Part shown: in pieces, positions 15,896-25,518 of the stretch | How the letters are laid out: each line of letters starts with the position of its first letter | How positions within the stretch are numbered: position 1 is the stretch's first letter | Assembly: GCA_019420345.1 (NCBI GenBank) | Contig: JAHZHI010000011.1 | Span: 1 to 64,000, forward strand | Origin: Peptococcaceae bacterium | Lineage (GTDB): Bacteria > Bacillota > Peptococcia > Peptococcales > Peptococcaceae | Reading direction: 5' to 3' | DNA length: 64,000 bases | The notes under the pieces: model-generated | The model's database searches: none | What the model was told of the DNA's origin: nothing | The model's input: the letters and a program-made list of their open reading frames with translations, nothing else | Translations under genes and position numbers: made by a program

Positions 15896-16771
15896 TCACT
15901 TGAAGCATTTATCATAATTAAATATAGGAGCGCTTAAATCACCAATAATATACTCTGAGTAATTGCCAAATGGGCTGTAATCTTTTGTTGGACATTTCTC
16001 GAAGGTGAAAGCTTTTTTCCAAACAGCAGAATCATCACTCTTTTCAAAGAACACAAAAGTATTGATTCGTCCTTCCTCAGTAATCAACTTCTTAGTGCTA
16101 CCATAATAACCAAAAATGATATTTTCTATTTTCCAGCCTTCATCACTTTTTTGTAATAAATAGCCTTCACGTTTACTATTTTCTAACTGCCATCCATCGG
16201 TGCCGTTATAAGGATTATGTCCTTCAACACTAGCCTCGCGATTAATAATAACTTTTGCGTAATCATCAATGATCTTTAATTTCTCAATTTGAATGCGAAA
16301 GTGGCCTTCACTCATTCCTATACCACAGTCTGGATTCATAAACAGCTCGTAAAGGTTTCTTGCATTGGCTTCTTCGAAAATTTGATTGTTGGTAAAATTT
16401 TCACGAGGCATGATTTTAAATCGACCTGAAAGAAGCGTAGCGTAGTAATAATTATTTACTTTTTCAACAAGCGCTTGTATTTCTTGAACGTCATCTTTGT
16501 TATTAAACAGATTATCCAGCGTAACGCTCAGATTCTTTCTTATATATATCTTAATCGGCATTGATGAAAATTCCTTCATATCAACGAGCTCTCCCATCAC
16601 ACTAAATGAACCATCATCATTTTTATGTTCAGGTATTGTTGCAGCCATTTCAGCACAATAAGCACCTCGTGTTTGCCAATTTGCCAACACACTGCCATCA
16701 ACTGCCCAGACAGGCAACGGAAGCGAAAACAGAAAAATAAATAATAAAATAAAACATCGCATTATTTTCAT
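15896..16771 (-). CDS. Secreted paralogue A, function unknown
   Basis: This 291-aa protein has a clear signal peptide (CFILLFIFLFSLPLPVWA) followed by a soluble domain I do not recognise. It is a paralogue of the next protein. Shared blocks are PREN/YFTN, NARNLYELF / NARNIYMMF, REGYLL, KDYSPFGNYSEYIIGD / KDYCPYGNFMSYIIGD and a final FNYDK / FNFDK. Cysteines near the N-terminus and in EKCP could form a disulfide outside the membrane. The two genes lie 54 bp apart on the same strand and share the region upstream with the divergent VanRS-like genes. Confidence 0.75.
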   Translation of the reverse strand: MKIMRCFILLFIFLFSLPLPVWAVDGSVLANWQTRGAYCAEMAATIPEHKNDDGSFSVMGELVDMKEFSSMPIKIYIRKNLSVTLDNLFNNKDDVQEIQALVEKVNNYYYATLLSGRFKIMPRENFTNNQIFEEANARNLYELFMNPDCGIGMSEGHFRIQIEKLKIIDDYAKVIINREASVEGHNPYNGTDGWQLENSKREGYLLQKSDEGWKIENIIFGYYGSTKKLITEEGRINTFVFFEKSDDSAVWKKAFTFEKCPTKDYSPFGNYSEYIIGDLSAPIFNYDKCFK

Positions 16772-16825
16772 ATTCTCTCCCCATTAGATTTCTATTTCCT
16801 CTGCTGTACGTTTCTTCGGAACATG

Positions 16826-17749
16826 TCAAGATTCAAGAGTTGCATCCGTATTGTCTCTTTCGTTGATCAGCTTGTCAAAATTAAAAGCTGGGGTTTCAAC
16901 ATCACCGATAATATAACTCATGAAATTTCCATATGGACAATAATCTTTACGCTGGCATCTCTCAAAACTAAAACGTTCTGTCCATATTGACGCATCTTCT
17001 GCATCCTCAAACATTCTAAATAGATTAACTGTCTGATTTTCATCATTAAAAATTCGTTGCGCATCCCCTTCCAGATAATCAGCATTATCAAATAGAACGT
17101 TAGCAATTTTCCATTGGCCCTCTATTTTCTCTAATAAGTATCCTTCTCGAACCACTTCTTCTATGACGACACCACAGTCACTGTCTTCATTTGCAGGATT
17201 ATTATCAATAGTTTTAGCTGAGCGAGTGATAAATACTTTTGCAATATCATGATCAATTTTCACAGTGTCTAAAGAATAAAAAAAATCACCCGTTTCACAT
17301 CCCAAACCAGCATCTGGTACTTTAAACATCATGTAGATATTACGCGCATTTACTTCCTGATAAACGCCCTCATTTGTAAAGTATTCCCTTGGATTTAACT
17401 TATAATTTCCTGAACAAACCACGAAAAAATAGTAGCGCTGACACTCTTCGATCACATTTTGAATATCTCGATAATCTCGATAATGCAAAATACTATTTAC
17501 AATATCTTGAATGAGCGGTTTTTTAATAACAATGTCAATATTTTCCCAGCTAAAATTCTTTACTGTTTCTTCATTCCCCATCACGCAATAAGAACCATCA
17601 GGATTTTTTGATCGAGTCAAATTTTCAGCGATTATTCGGTAAAAATCATCTTTATTCTGATTCTGCATCCATATTTTATCTTGCGCATAGCCCATTGTTG
17701 ATGGCAATAAAAGCAACCAACAAAGAATAAACAACCATACCCTCTTCAA
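16826..17749 (-). CDS. Secreted paralogue B, function unknown
   Basis: The 307-aa product has a signal peptide (FILCWLLLLPSTMGYAQ) and the same unrecognised domain as paralogue A, about 30-35 percent alike by eye. I choose a TTG start at 17749, because GGAGG lies 6 nt upstream; the longer reading to 17779 encodes that ribosome binding site. It is the first gene of the leftward trio and lies opposite the VanR-like regulator across a 445-bp interval. A role in sensing or resisting envelope stress is only a guess from this position. Confidence 0.72.
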   Translation of the reverse strand: MKRVWLFILCWLLLLPSTMGYAQDKIWMQNQNKDDFYRIIAENLTRSKNPDGSYCVMGNEETVKNFSWENIDIVIKKPLIQDIVNSILHYRDYRDIQNVIEECQRYYFFVVCSGNYKLNPREYFTNEGVYQEVNARNIYMMFKVPDAGLGCETGDFFYSLDTVKIDHDIAKVFITRSAKTIDNNPANEDSDCGVVIEEVVREGYLLEKIEGQWKIANVLFDNADYLEGDAQRIFNDENQTVNLFRMFEDAEDASIWTERFSFERCQRKDYCPYGNFMSYIIGDVETPAFNFDKLINERDNTDATLES

Positions 17750-18088
17750 TGTTTTTCCTCCATAACCTTCCTTTAACAAATCTCTCCGTAAAATTCTATT
17801 TTCAATTTAAAACCATAATAAAAATACCCCTCAGAAATCTTTTTCATACATGCAAAGTCACTCAACATTTTCATTCATACTATAAAATATTCATCAACAT
17901 TTCTCGATAGCAAGATATCATAAAAAACAAACGCCAACCGTTGAGAGAACTTCTTTATATCGACAATATCATGATTACGCGATCAAATCAAGAGTATTCA
18001 GAATAATTCAGATCTTCTCAGGCAATAATTAGTCTATTATTAAGATTCTTCATTTTTCCTTCATGATCAATCACTCCAATTTTTCATC

Positions 18089-18161
18089 TTAGGAAAAAAT
18101 TAGGATTTTCTTAGGCAGATGTTTATTAATGGTGGGCCAGACTTTGCTAATATATTATAAT
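18089..18161 (+). promoter_or_regulatory. TTAGG direct repeats and -10 box before the VanR-like gene
   Basis: TTAGG occurs at 18089, 18100 and 18111, exactly 11 bp apart, the one-helical-turn arrangement bound by OmpR/PhoB-family regulators. A perfect TATAAT follows at 18156-18161, and the expected -35 position (about 18133) has no consensus, as in activated promoters. Autoregulation is likely. The remaining bases from 17750 to 18088 are A+T rich with no gene and must hold the leftward promoter of the secreted genes. Confidence 0.6.
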
Positions 18162-18194
18162 AGTTGAAGAGGATGTTAAAGGAAGGTGACATGT

Positions 18195-18893
18195 ATGGCT
18201 GACAAAATACTTGTGGTCGATGATGAAAAAGAAATTGTTGATCTTGTATCACTTTATTTAAAAAATGAAGGCTATGAAGTAACAGCATTATATAGTGGAA
18301 GCGAAGCACTAAACTGCATCCAAAAAGAATCTTTTGATCTAGCCATTTTAGATATTATGATGCCAGAGGTTGATGGACTGATCTTATGTAGAAAAATACG
18401 TGAACACCATCAATATCCTATTATTATGCTCACTGCAAAAGGGGAAACCATGGATAAAGTAACCGGTCTCACCCTTGGAGCCGACGATTACATTACGAAG
18501 CCTTTTCTTCCACTAGAACTGGTGGCACGCGTAAAAGCGCAATTACGGCGCTATAAAACATATAATCAAACACAATCACAGCCTAGTGAAGAGATCATCG
18601 TATACGGTGGCCTTCTTTTAAATATAAGCACGCACGAATGCTTCTTAAATGGAAAACTTCTTTCTTTAACACCAACGGAATTTGCCATTTTACGCATTCT
18701 TTGTCAACATAAAGGCAGTGTGGTCAGTGCAGAAAATCTTTTTCACGAAATATGGGGAGAAGAGTATTATGATAAGAAAAACAATACCATTTCAGTGCAC
18801 ATCCGTCATTTACGAGAAAAACTTGGTGATTCATTCGAGAATCCTAAATACATAAAAACCGTTTGGGGGTGTGGATATAAAATTGAACAATAA
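18195..18893 (+). CDS. VanR-like OmpR-family response regulator
   Basis: This 232-aa protein has a receiver domain (ILVVDDEKEI at the acidic pocket, LAILDIMMPEVDG with the phospho-Asp, LTAKGE and ADDYITKPF with the conserved Thr/Lys) and a C-terminal winged helix (LTPTEFAILRILCQHKG, SVHIRHLREKLGD, IKTVWGCGYKI). It is close to VanR and related envelope-stress regulators. The ATG at 18195 has AAAGGAAGG about 8 nt upstream. The sensor kinase gene overlaps its end. No vanHAX, vanY or vanW gene is nearby, so vancomycin resistance should not be inferred. Confidence 0.92.
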   Translation: MADKILVVDDEKEIVDLVSLYLKNEGYEVTALYSGSEALNCIQKESFDLAILDIMMPEVDGLILCRKIREHHQYPIIMLTAKGETMDKVTGLTLGADDYITKPFLPLELVARVKAQLRRYKTYNQTQSQPSEEIIVYGGLLLNISTHECFLNGKLLSLTPTEFAILRILCQHKGSVVSAENLFHEIWGEEYYDKKNNTISVHIRHLREKLGDSFENPKYIKTVWGCGYKIEQ

Positions 18894-20076
18894 ACGCAGA
18901 GTGATCCGTCGCTTCATTATTTTGTTATTTTCGGGTTTTCTTTTTACGCTTGGCTTTTTTTTCTTTATCGACAAAGGACTTGAAGGCGTCTTCACCAATT
19001 GGTTTGAAGATCATTTAATGGCTGTGTATGATTATTATTACACATCAAATGGAGAGCCAATCTACATTTGGCGTCCTAATTGGGCAATGGTAAAAATATA
19101 CATTCTACTGCTTCTTATAGCATTAGTATGCATTAGCAGCATTTTGATTTTAATCTTAAACAAATTTTTATCAACAGCAGATGTAAAAGATCGTATGGAA
19201 GAACTGGGTGAAATGATCCATCAATATATCTTTTCTGAACGAGAAGCTTCTGACGTTTTTCCAAAAATATATAATGATATTGCATTTCAAATGAGTGAAG
19301 TTAAAGAAAAAATGCGACAGCACGAAAGACTATTACGTGATGAAGCCGCCCGGAAAAACGATCTCATCACCTATCTAGCACATGATCTAAAAACACCTCT
19401 CACTTCTGTGATCGGCTATCTCAGTCTACTAAGTGAAGCACCAGATATGCCATTGGCTCAGCGTGCAAAATACACAAATATCGCATTTGAAAAGGCCCAA
19501 CGCCTAGAAAGCCTCATCAACGAATTTTTTGATATTACACGCTTTAATCTTCAACAGGTGCGTTTAGATATTGCCCCATTGGATTTAACGTTTATGCTGG
19601 TTCAGATGACCGATGAATTCTATCCTCTGGCCCAAAAACATGGTAATACGATTACATTAGACACACCAGATGATTTAACAATAAATGGTGATTCTAACAA
19701 GCTTGCACGTGTATTTAACAATATTCTAAAAAACGCCATAGCATACAGTGATCCGAATTCAGAAATTCGTGTAAGGGCAAGACAACAAAACGGGCAGGCA
19801 ATTCTTACATTCTCCAACAGTGGTCCAACCATTCCACCAGAAAAACTAGACCTTCTTTTCGAAAAATTTTTTAGACTTGATGAATCACGTTCTTCACAAA
19901 CTGGCGGCGCCGGTCTTGGTCTTGCAATTGCTCATGAGATAGTCACCTTACATGAAGGAACCATTTCAGCGACAAGCAAAAACCATCAAACAACATTCAC
20001 AGTTATTCTCCCTGTCAATTTGTCTATGAATATCGCCACTTTAAATGATTATTTAAAAGTTCCTTCTAATTTTTAA
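18883..20076 (+). CDS. VanS-like sensor histidine kinase
   Basis: The roughly 397-aa kinase has two membrane helices (about residues 10-33 and 70-95) flanking a short extracytoplasmic loop of about 40 residues (WFEDHLMAVYDYYY). Its cytoplasmic part has the H-box LAHDLKTPLTSVIGYL, the N-box NNILKNAIAYS, and the G-boxes FEKFFRLDESRSSQTGGAGLGL. The short loop is typical of VanS-like and intramembrane-sensing kinases. I prefer the TTG at 18883, with a G-rich site 8 nt upstream; a GTG at 18871 is also in frame. Either start lies inside the regulator gene, so the pair is co-translated. Confidence 0.9.
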   Translation: MNNKRRVIRRFIILLFSGFLFTLGFFFFIDKGLEGVFTNWFEDHLMAVYDYYYTSNGEPIYIWRPNWAMVKIYILLLLIALVCISSILILILNKFLSTADVKDRMEELGEMIHQYIFSEREASDVFPKIYNDIAFQMSEVKEKMRQHERLLRDEAARKNDLITYLAHDLKTPLTSVIGYLSLLSEAPDMPLAQRAKYTNIAFEKAQRLESLINEFFDITRFNLQQVRLDIAPLDLTFMLVQMTDEFYPLAQKHGNTITLDTPDDLTINGDSNKLARVFNNILKNAIAYSDPNSEIRVRARQQNGQAILTFSNSGPTIPPEKLDLLFEKFFRLDESRSSQTGGAGLGLAIAHEIVTLHEGTISATSKNHQTTFTVILPVNLSMNIATLNDYLKVPSNF

Positions 20077-20081
20077 ATTAC

Positions 20082-20119
20082 AAATCCCCTAGCTTCGACA
20101 GTTTGATGCTAGGGGATTT
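20082..20119 (+). terminator. Terminator of the VanRS-like operon
   Basis: AAATCCCCTAGC (20082-20093) pairs perfectly with GCTAGGGGATTT (20108-20119), followed by T-rich sequence. Confidence 0.9.
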
Positions 20120-20198
20120 TGCTTGTAAGTGAAGAATATATTTAAACTAGTGACACCAAGGTGTGCAAGTTCATTAAGCCTAAATCATTTCATAAAAA

Positions 20199-20224
20199 TA
20201 CCAGCTCTAATATTAGAGCTGGTA
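20199..20224 (-). terminator. Terminator of the CBS-to-LysR operon
   Basis: TACCAGCTCTAA and TTAGAGCTGGTA form a 12-bp stem with a 2-nt centre. On the minus strand it is followed by TTTTTA, after the last LysR gene. Confidence 0.88.
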
Positions 20225-20230
20225 TAATGC

Positions 20231-21127
20231 TCACTGAAAAGTTTCGTTTTCAATAAACTTCAAAAACTCCTCTGCAGCTTGCGTTTTAAATTTCTTTTTA
20301 TGATACACAATACGGAAACGACGCTTAAATTCATCTTCTTTGATCTTAACCATCGCCAGATTTCCCATTTTAAGATCATCTTTAATCGCCCAACGAGAAA
20401 CGATTGTAAAACCATAACCATTACGTACTGCACTCTTGATCGCACAAGTGCTACCAAGACGCATCATGACATTAAGATTATTTGGCGAGAAACCAGCAGC
20501 TTTGAGATGTTGTTCAATCTCTGCACGTGTCCCAGAACCTTTTTCTCTAGAAATGTATGGATATTGATCCAATTCAAAAATTGAAATCGATTCCAATTTA
20601 CTCCATGGATGATCGACGCTGGTAATAACAACAAGCTCATCATCTAAGAAAGGCACACTTTCGAGATCCTTATCAACTGGTGGTCCTTCAACAAGACCGA
20701 TATCAAGGCTGGTATCATGAATGGCCATTTCAATCTCATCTGAATTCGCCACTTCCAAACTTAACGTTACTTTAGGATAATGTTTTTTAAAGTTACCTAA
20801 AATATATGGAGCAATATATTCTCCTATCGTAACACTGGCACCAATACGCAAACGGCCTAAAATAGTGTTATTTAATTCTTGCATGTCTTTCTCAAGACTT
20901 GCCTGCATGTCACTCATTTCAGTGGCATATTTGTACAGCAATTCACCAGCTTCAGTAAGAATAATATTTCTGCTCACTCTATCAAAAAGGCGGGTACCAT
21001 AGTGTTCTTCGAGCATCTGAATCTGGAAGCTAACGGCCGGTTGAGTAAGAAACAGTGCTTTCGCAGCCTTAGAAAAGCTTTTCTTTTCCACGACCATTAA
21101 AAACACACGAATACTATCATTTAACAT
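20231..21127 (-). CDS. LysR-family transcriptional regulator 1
   Basis: The 298-aa protein has the LysR winged helix (FSKAAKALFLTQPAVSFQIQ, residues about 18-37) and a ligand-binding domain with the usual PBP-like halves (IGASVTIGEYIAPYILG, GSGTRAEIEQHL, KSAVRNGYGFTIVS). It is about 45 percent identical by eye to the next gene, 15 bp upstream, so the pair arose by tandem duplication. The profile is that of the CysL and 'selenium-metabolism-associated' LysR group, but the effector cannot be told. It is the last gene of an eight-gene operon, an unusual place for a LysR gene. Confidence 0.9.
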   Translation of the reverse strand: MLNDSIRVFLMVVEKKSFSKAAKALFLTQPAVSFQIQMLEEHYGTRLFDRVSRNIILTEAGELLYKYATEMSDMQASLEKDMQELNNTILGRLRIGASVTIGEYIAPYILGNFKKHYPKVTLSLEVANSDEIEMAIHDTSLDIGLVEGPPVDKDLESVPFLDDELVVITSVDHPWSKLESISIFELDQYPYISREKGSGTRAEIEQHLKAAGFSPNNLNVMMRLGSTCAIKSAVRNGYGFTIVSRWAIKDDLKMGNLAMVKIKEDEFKRRFRIVYHKKKFKTQAAEEFLKFIENETFQ

Positions 21128-21142
21128 GGACCTACTCCCTCC

Positions 21143-22057
21143 TTAAAAATGCTCGTAAATATCTTTTTCAGTAACTTCACCCAAATAGCGGATGAATTTA
21201 TTACATGCTTCGGATTCAAAGTTACCTTGATTCAAAATGATACTAAATGGACGTTTCAAATCAAGATCTTTAATAGACACAACATGTGCTATACCAGCCT
21301 GTTCAAGATCTCGCACTGCCCATCTAGACATGACAGAAACCCCAAGGCCATTGATAATCGCACTCTTAATCGAAGTAATGCTGCCTATTTCCATAATAAC
21401 ATTCAAATCTTCAACATCAAATTCTGCATCAATCAACGCTTGTTCAAATACCAAGCGACTCCCTGAACCCGCTTCTCGAATAATGAACGGTTCACCTTTG
21501 AGCTGATCAAGTGTAATTTCTTCTTCATTCGCCCAACGATGATCCTTTGGAACAACGAGAACCAATTCATCACTAAGAATATTTTGGAAGAATAATTCCT
21601 TGTGACGAATATCTGACTCAACTAAGCCAATATCAAGATAACGATTCAAAACATTTTCTTCAACATGTTTTGTATTATAGATTTCCAATGTCACATCAAC
21701 ATCTGGATAATCTTCTTTAAATTTGCAAATGACATAAGGCAAAACGTACTCACCAACCGTACGGCTAGCGCCGATCATCAACTGCCCTTTTACATGTCCT
21801 GTTAATTGCTGCATTTTTCTTTCCAGTTCAGACTGCAGATCATTCATAGACAAGGCATATTCAAGCAGCAGTTCGCCAGTTTCTGTCAATTTGACATGGC
21901 GATTGATGCGGTCGAAGAGCTTTGTTTGGTAGTACTGCTCCAACGTTTGAATTTGGAAGCTAATTGCAGGCTGTGTCAAATTCAACGCTTTTGCCGCTTT
22001 TGAAAAGTTTTTCTTATCAGCTACTGTGATAAAAACTTTTAAACTATCACTAAGCAA
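21143..22057 (-). CDS. LysR-family transcriptional regulator 2
   Basis: This 304-aa paralogue shares the LysR layout of its neighbour: an N-terminal HTH (FSKAAKALNLTQPAISFQIQ), the effector domain start IGASRTVGEYVLPYVIC, GSGSRLVFEQALI, and KSAIINGLGVSVMS. It follows the pseudouridine synthase gene by 13 bp. Classical LysR regulators are transcribed divergently from their target. Here both copies run with the operon, so their targets probably lie elsewhere. Keeping two diverged copies suggests two different effectors. Confidence 0.9.
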   Translation of the reverse strand: MLSDSLKVFITVADKKNFSKAAKALNLTQPAISFQIQTLEQYYQTKLFDRINRHVKLTETGELLLEYALSMNDLQSELERKMQQLTGHVKGQLMIGASRTVGEYVLPYVICKFKEDYPDVDVTLEIYNTKHVEENVLNRYLDIGLVESDIRHKELFFQNILSDELVLVVPKDHRWANEEEITLDQLKGEPFIIREAGSGSRLVFEQALIDAEFDVEDLNVIMEIGSITSIKSAIINGLGVSVMSRWAVRDLEQAGIAHVVSIKDLDLKRPFSIILNQGNFESEACNKFIRYLGEVTEKDIYEHF

Positions 22058-22070
22058 GTTGATTCCTCCT

Positions 22071-22976
22071 CTACTTCATCATTTGTATGCGTGTTACCGC
22101 TTTTTTAAAGATCTCCGGCGGTCTGCCAACCACCTCTAATTGTTTTCCAGTTATAGGATGAACGAAACGAAGACGCAAAGCGTGCAATGCCTGTCCATGA
22201 AACCCAAAGATATTTCTTGCATCCCCGTATAAACCATCACCTACCAATGGATGGCCTATGGAAGCCATGTGTACACGAATTTGATGGGTTCTTCCCGTTT
22301 CCAGACGAAACCGCATCAATGCATACGCATTATTTTGATAAACACTTGTATAATGCGTAATCGCATTTTGTCCACCAATTTCAGTCACAATCCGCTTTGT
22401 CCCATGTGAAAAATCGTGGGTAATGGCTTTATTGACCACACCACTACGTTCTTCAAAGGGACGTACTACAATACCAATATATTCTCGTAAAATCTCATGT
22501 CTGGCCAATTGATCATACAATTTTTCATGAACAAAATTATTCTTTGCAACCAAAACCAATCCTGAGGTATCTCTATCAATTCGATGTACAATCCCAGGAC
22601 GATCCGGCCCACAAAAGTCAGACAAAGCTGTATGTGCCAAAAGTCCATTAACGAGAGTGGTTTCATTTTTATCCTTTACTGGATAAACCAATAAATGACG
22701 TGGTTTATTTACAATCAGCAGATCTTCGTCTTCATAGACGATATCCAGGGGCAGCGCTATCGGCTTATAGCCATTATCTTCTTCCCTAATAACAAGCATA
22801 CCTGATGACGGAATCTTAAACCCCGCCTTTGTAACCTTCTTACCTTCAAAAAAGACACATTCTTTTTCTACGCACTGCTTAAAGGCAGATCGAGTGATTT
22901 CCATTTGTTTGCTCACCCATTGATCGAGACGCTGTCCTACAGCATCATTCGAAATCATGATCTGCTTATCTTCCAT
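22071..22976 (-). CDS. RluA-family 23S rRNA/tRNA pseudouridine synthase (RluD-like)
   Basis: The 301-aa enzyme has an N-terminal S4 RNA-binding domain (about residues 8-60) and a catalytic domain with the RluA signature HRIDRDTSGLVLVAKN, whose Asp attacks the uridine. ETGRTHQIRVHMASIGHPLVGD is the second conserved block. RluD-type enzymes modify helix 69 of 23S rRNA; exact specificity is not certain from sequence. I choose the ATG at 22976, preceded by GGGGGAAGAG. It overlaps the lspA stop by 11 nt, and the lspA-rluD order is common in Bacillota. Confidence 0.92.
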   Translation of the reverse strand: MEDKQIMISNDAVGQRLDQWVSKQMEITRSAFKQCVEKECVFFEGKKVTKAGFKIPSSGMLVIREEDNGYKPIALPLDIVYEDEDLLIVNKPRHLLVYPVKDKNETTLVNGLLAHTALSDFCGPDRPGIVHRIDRDTSGLVLVAKNNFVHEKLYDQLARHEILREYIGIVVRPFEERSGVVNKAITHDFSHGTKRIVTEIGGQNAITHYTSVYQNNAYALMRFRLETGRTHQIRVHMASIGHPLVGDGLYGDARNIFGFHGQALHALRLRFVHPITGKQLEVVGRPPEIFKKAVTRIQMMK

Positions 22977-23436
22977 TCTCTTCCCCCTGATCAAAAAGAA
23001 TATAAAGTATCAATAATCCAAAACCGACACAAACCGCAATATCTGCAACATTAAAGATCGGCCAAATTCGACAGTCAAACATATCTGTCACTGACGATTT
23101 GACCACACGATCAATGTCATTTCCCAGTGCTCCTGCAATCACCATTGCAATACCATAATGCAAAAGCAACGAACGAGCATGTTCTTTCCATGCAAAAAAC
23201 AGCAGTCCAAAAAGAACCACCAAACTAACTACAACAAATACTTTTGCATGACCTGAAAACATTCCGAAAGCCACACCAGTATTTTCAATATAAGTTAAAT
23301 GAAAAATATTTTGGATCACTGGAATGCTTTCACCAAGGCTCATTGTTCTTCGAACAAGAGTTTTACTTCCCTGATCAATCAGCAAAACGATAATCGCAAA
23401 TAAGTACGGTAAAATTATTTTAATTGATTTATTCAT
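22966..23436 (-). CDS. lspA: Lipoprotein signal peptidase LspA
   Basis: This 156-aa protein with four membrane helices cleaves the signal peptide of lipid-modified prolipoproteins. Catalytic aspartates lie in GNDIDRV (Asp109) and FNVADIAVCVG (Asp132). The NTGVAFGMF motif (about 52-60) is also conserved. The ATG at 23436 overlaps the preceding gene by 8 nt; a longer reading to 23478 would add non-homologous sequence. Confidence 0.96.
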   Translation of the reverse strand: MNKSIKIILPYLFAIIVLLIDQGSKTLVRRTMSLGESIPVIQNIFHLTYIENTGVAFGMFSGHAKVFVVVSLVVLFGLLFFAWKEHARSLLLHYGIAMVIAGALGNDIDRVVKSSVTDMFDCRIWPIFNVADIAVCVGFGLLILYILFDQGEENGR

Positions 23437-23833
23437 TATATGGTAATTTCGATACGGAATAACTCTGCACCAATCCAAGCAGATCCGCTAGCCATTGGCT
23501 AATCCCAGGCAAATTTGCAGAGATTATTTCCTGAGTAATATATACAAGAAGCGCAAGTACTAACGCTAATCCTATCGTAGTACCTAAGCCTCTTGCAAGC
23601 CCAATTAAAAAATTCATACCCAGAAGCCGCCATGGTTTTTCAAAATACATAGCATACTCTGCAAGACGGGCACGTTCCATTGCATCAATTAGAAACTGCT
23701 CCTTGGTCTTCTTACCTTTTACATGATATTTATGTCCAACTTCACGTTTCAAAGGCAGAGCACGTAGATCAGCCCGCGTTTTTTTTGACGCAGACTGATT
23801 CGGCCGCTTAGACGGTTGCTTCTTTTTACCCAT
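23429..23833 (-). CDS. DUF5665-type membrane protein
   Basis: The 134-aa protein has a very basic N-terminus (GKKKQPSKRPNQSASKKTR), a helical segment, and one membrane helix of about 25 residues (TTIGLALVLALLVYITQEII). It resembles the small DUF5665 family found beside lspA or division genes in Bacillota. No function is known. The basic tail could bind nucleic acid or anionic lipid. I start at the ATG at 23833, with GGGGAAG upstream, and not at the far upstream in-frame start inside the DUF711 gene. Confidence 0.75.
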   Translation of the reverse strand: MGKKKQPSKRPNQSASKKTRADLRALPLKREVGHKYHVKGKKTKEQFLIDAMERARLAEYAMYFEKPWRLLGMNFLIGLARGLGTTIGLALVLALLVYITQEIISANLPGISQWLADLLGLVQSYSVSKLPYNE

Positions 23834-23849
23834 ATCTTCCCCAAATTTC

Positions 23850-25217
23850 TTAGTTGTTAAGCGCGTGAATTGGTGCAGGGATGCGTCCTCCGCGTTGTGC
23901 AAATACTTTCGATGAGAATGGATGCACTTCCATAATAGGTGCATACCCAAGAAGCCCACCGAATTCAACCATTTCGCCTACACCTTTTCCTGGAACTGGG
24001 ATAACACGAACAGCAGTGGTTTTCTTATTAATCATACCTATAGCCGCTTCATCAGCGATCATTGCAGTAATTGTTTCAGCAGGTGTATCGCCAGGAATAG
24101 CAACCATATCAATACCCACAGAACATACGCAAGTCATTGCTTCCAATTTATCATAGCAAAGACTGCCCTCTTTTGCAGCATTGATCATGCCGGCATCTTC
24201 ACTGACAGGAATAAAGGCCCCAGACAAACCGCCAACATGACTAGATGCCATGGCACCACCTTTTTTAACCGCATCATTTAACATGGCAAGCGCAGCAGTC
24301 GTACCATGGGTGCCACATTTCTCAAGGCCAAACGCTTCAAGAATATCGGCGACGGAATCCCCAATGGCTGCAGTTGGTGCCAAAGAAAGGTCAACAATGC
24401 CAAATGGTACACCAAGACGTTTTGCTGCCTCAAGACCTACCATTTCACCAGATCGAGTGATCTTGAAAGCCATGCGTTTGATCAATTCAGCCAGTTCATC
24501 AAATGGTAAATGTTCTCTGCCCTTAATCGCATTAAGGACAACCCCAGGGCCACTAACCCCAACGCTTAAGCAGCATTCACCTTCGCCTACACCATAAAAA
24601 GCCCCTGCCATAAATGGATTATCTTCTACGGCGTTACAAAATGCAACAAACTTAGCGCATCCCAAAGCATCCTGATCTGCAGTAAGTTCTGCAGTTTTCT
24701 TAACCACACGACCAAGAATTGCTGCTGCATCCATGTTGATGCCAGCTTTGCTGGAACCAATATTCACAGAAGAACATACTACATCCGTTGTCGCTAATGC
24801 TTCTGGAATTGTTTCCAAGAACTCCCGTTCAGCATCCGTCATGCCTTTCTGAACGAGCGCACCATAGCCGCCGATAAAATCGACACCCACTTGTTTTGCA
24901 GCGCGATCCAGTGTTCTTGCAATTGCAACATAATCACGATCTTCGCATGATTCCCCGATCATAGAAATAGGCGTTACAGAAATTCGTTTATTAATGATTG
25001 GGATACCAAATTCTTTTGAGATGGCTTCTGCAGTCGGAACGAGCTGTTCCGCTTTTTTTGTAATCTTATCGTAGATTTTTCTGCAAGTAGTTTCTGTTGA
25101 TTCAGAAACGCAATCTTTCAGAGAAATTCCCATGGTTGTTGTTCGAATATCCAAGTTCTCTTCAGCAATCATATGGATTGTCTGAAAAATATCCGATGAA
25201 TTCATTGAAAAAGACAT
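23850..25217 (-). CDS. DUF711 / UPF0210 (PFL-family) protein
   Basis: The 455-aa protein belongs to the UPF0210/DUF711 group, which has a glycyl-radical-enzyme-like barrel fold but unproven chemistry. Visible hallmarks are [43 protein letters not shown] and [16 protein letters not shown], with glycine- and cysteine-rich loops. It is co-transcribed with a small ACT-domain gene 14 bp upstream, a pairing found in many Bacillota and Archaea, which suggests amino-acid control of an unknown enzyme. GAGAATTAAC precedes the ATG. Confidence 0.92.
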   Translation of the reverse strand: MSFSMNSSDIFQTIHMIAEENLDIRTTTMGISLKDCVSESTETTCRKIYDKITKKAEQLVPTAEAISKEFGIPIINKRISVTPISMIGESCEDRDYVAIARTLDRAAKQVGVDFIGGYGALVQKGMTDAEREFLETIPEALATTDVVCSSVNIGSSKAGINMDAAAILGRVVKKTAELTADQDALGCAKFVAFCNAVEDNPFMAGAFYGVGEGECCLSVGVSGPGVVLNAIKGREHLPFDELAELIKRMAFKITRSGEMVGLEAAKRLGVPFGIVDLSLAPTAAIGDSVADILEAFGLEKCGTHGTTAALAMLNDAVKKGGAMASSHVGGLSGAFIPVSEDAGMINAAKEGSLCYDKLEAMTCVCSVGIDMVAIPGDTPAETITAMIADEAAIGMINKKTTAVRVIPVPGKGVGEMVEFGGLLGYAPIMEVHPFSSKVFAQRGGRIPAPIHALNN

Positions 25218-25231
25218 TGTTAATTCTCCAT

Positions 25232-25516
25232 TTATATTTGATGCATGAATTTAAAAATATTTTCATGTTGGCAACGTACTTCAAGACCGATTTCTTTGCC
25301 AACTCTTGTGCACTCATCAACCAACTCCTGTAATGAAATATTACATTCACTGATGTCAACAAGCATGATCATATTAAAGAATCCGTCTAAAATGGTTTGG
25401 CTGATATCCAAAACATTTACGTCGTGATTGTAAAGCATTGCTGTCACACTTGCAATGATACCCTTTTTGTCATAGCCTGTGACAGTAATCACGGCTTTCT
25501 GCTGCTGATTGCTCAT
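25232..25516 (-). CDS. ACT-domain protein (UPF0237)
   Basis: This 94-aa single-domain protein matches UPF0237: [20 protein letters not shown] is the ACT start, and [20 protein letters not shown] follows. ACT domains bind amino acids or similar small ligands at dimer interfaces. It sits between a CBS-pair gene (2 bp away) and DUF711 (14 bp away), so three small-molecule-sensing or enzyme modules are made together. Confidence 0.93.
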   Translation of the reverse strand: MSNQQQKAVITVTGYDKKGIIASVTAMLYNHDVNVLDISQTILDGFFNMIMLVDISECNISLQELVDECTRVGKEIGLEVRCQHENIFKFMHQI

Positions 25517-25518
25517 AA

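Noticed and set aside
18195..20076. Vancomycin-resistance locus
   Set aside because: Only a VanRS-like regulatory pair is present. There are no ligase, dehydrogenase or dipeptidase genes nearby.
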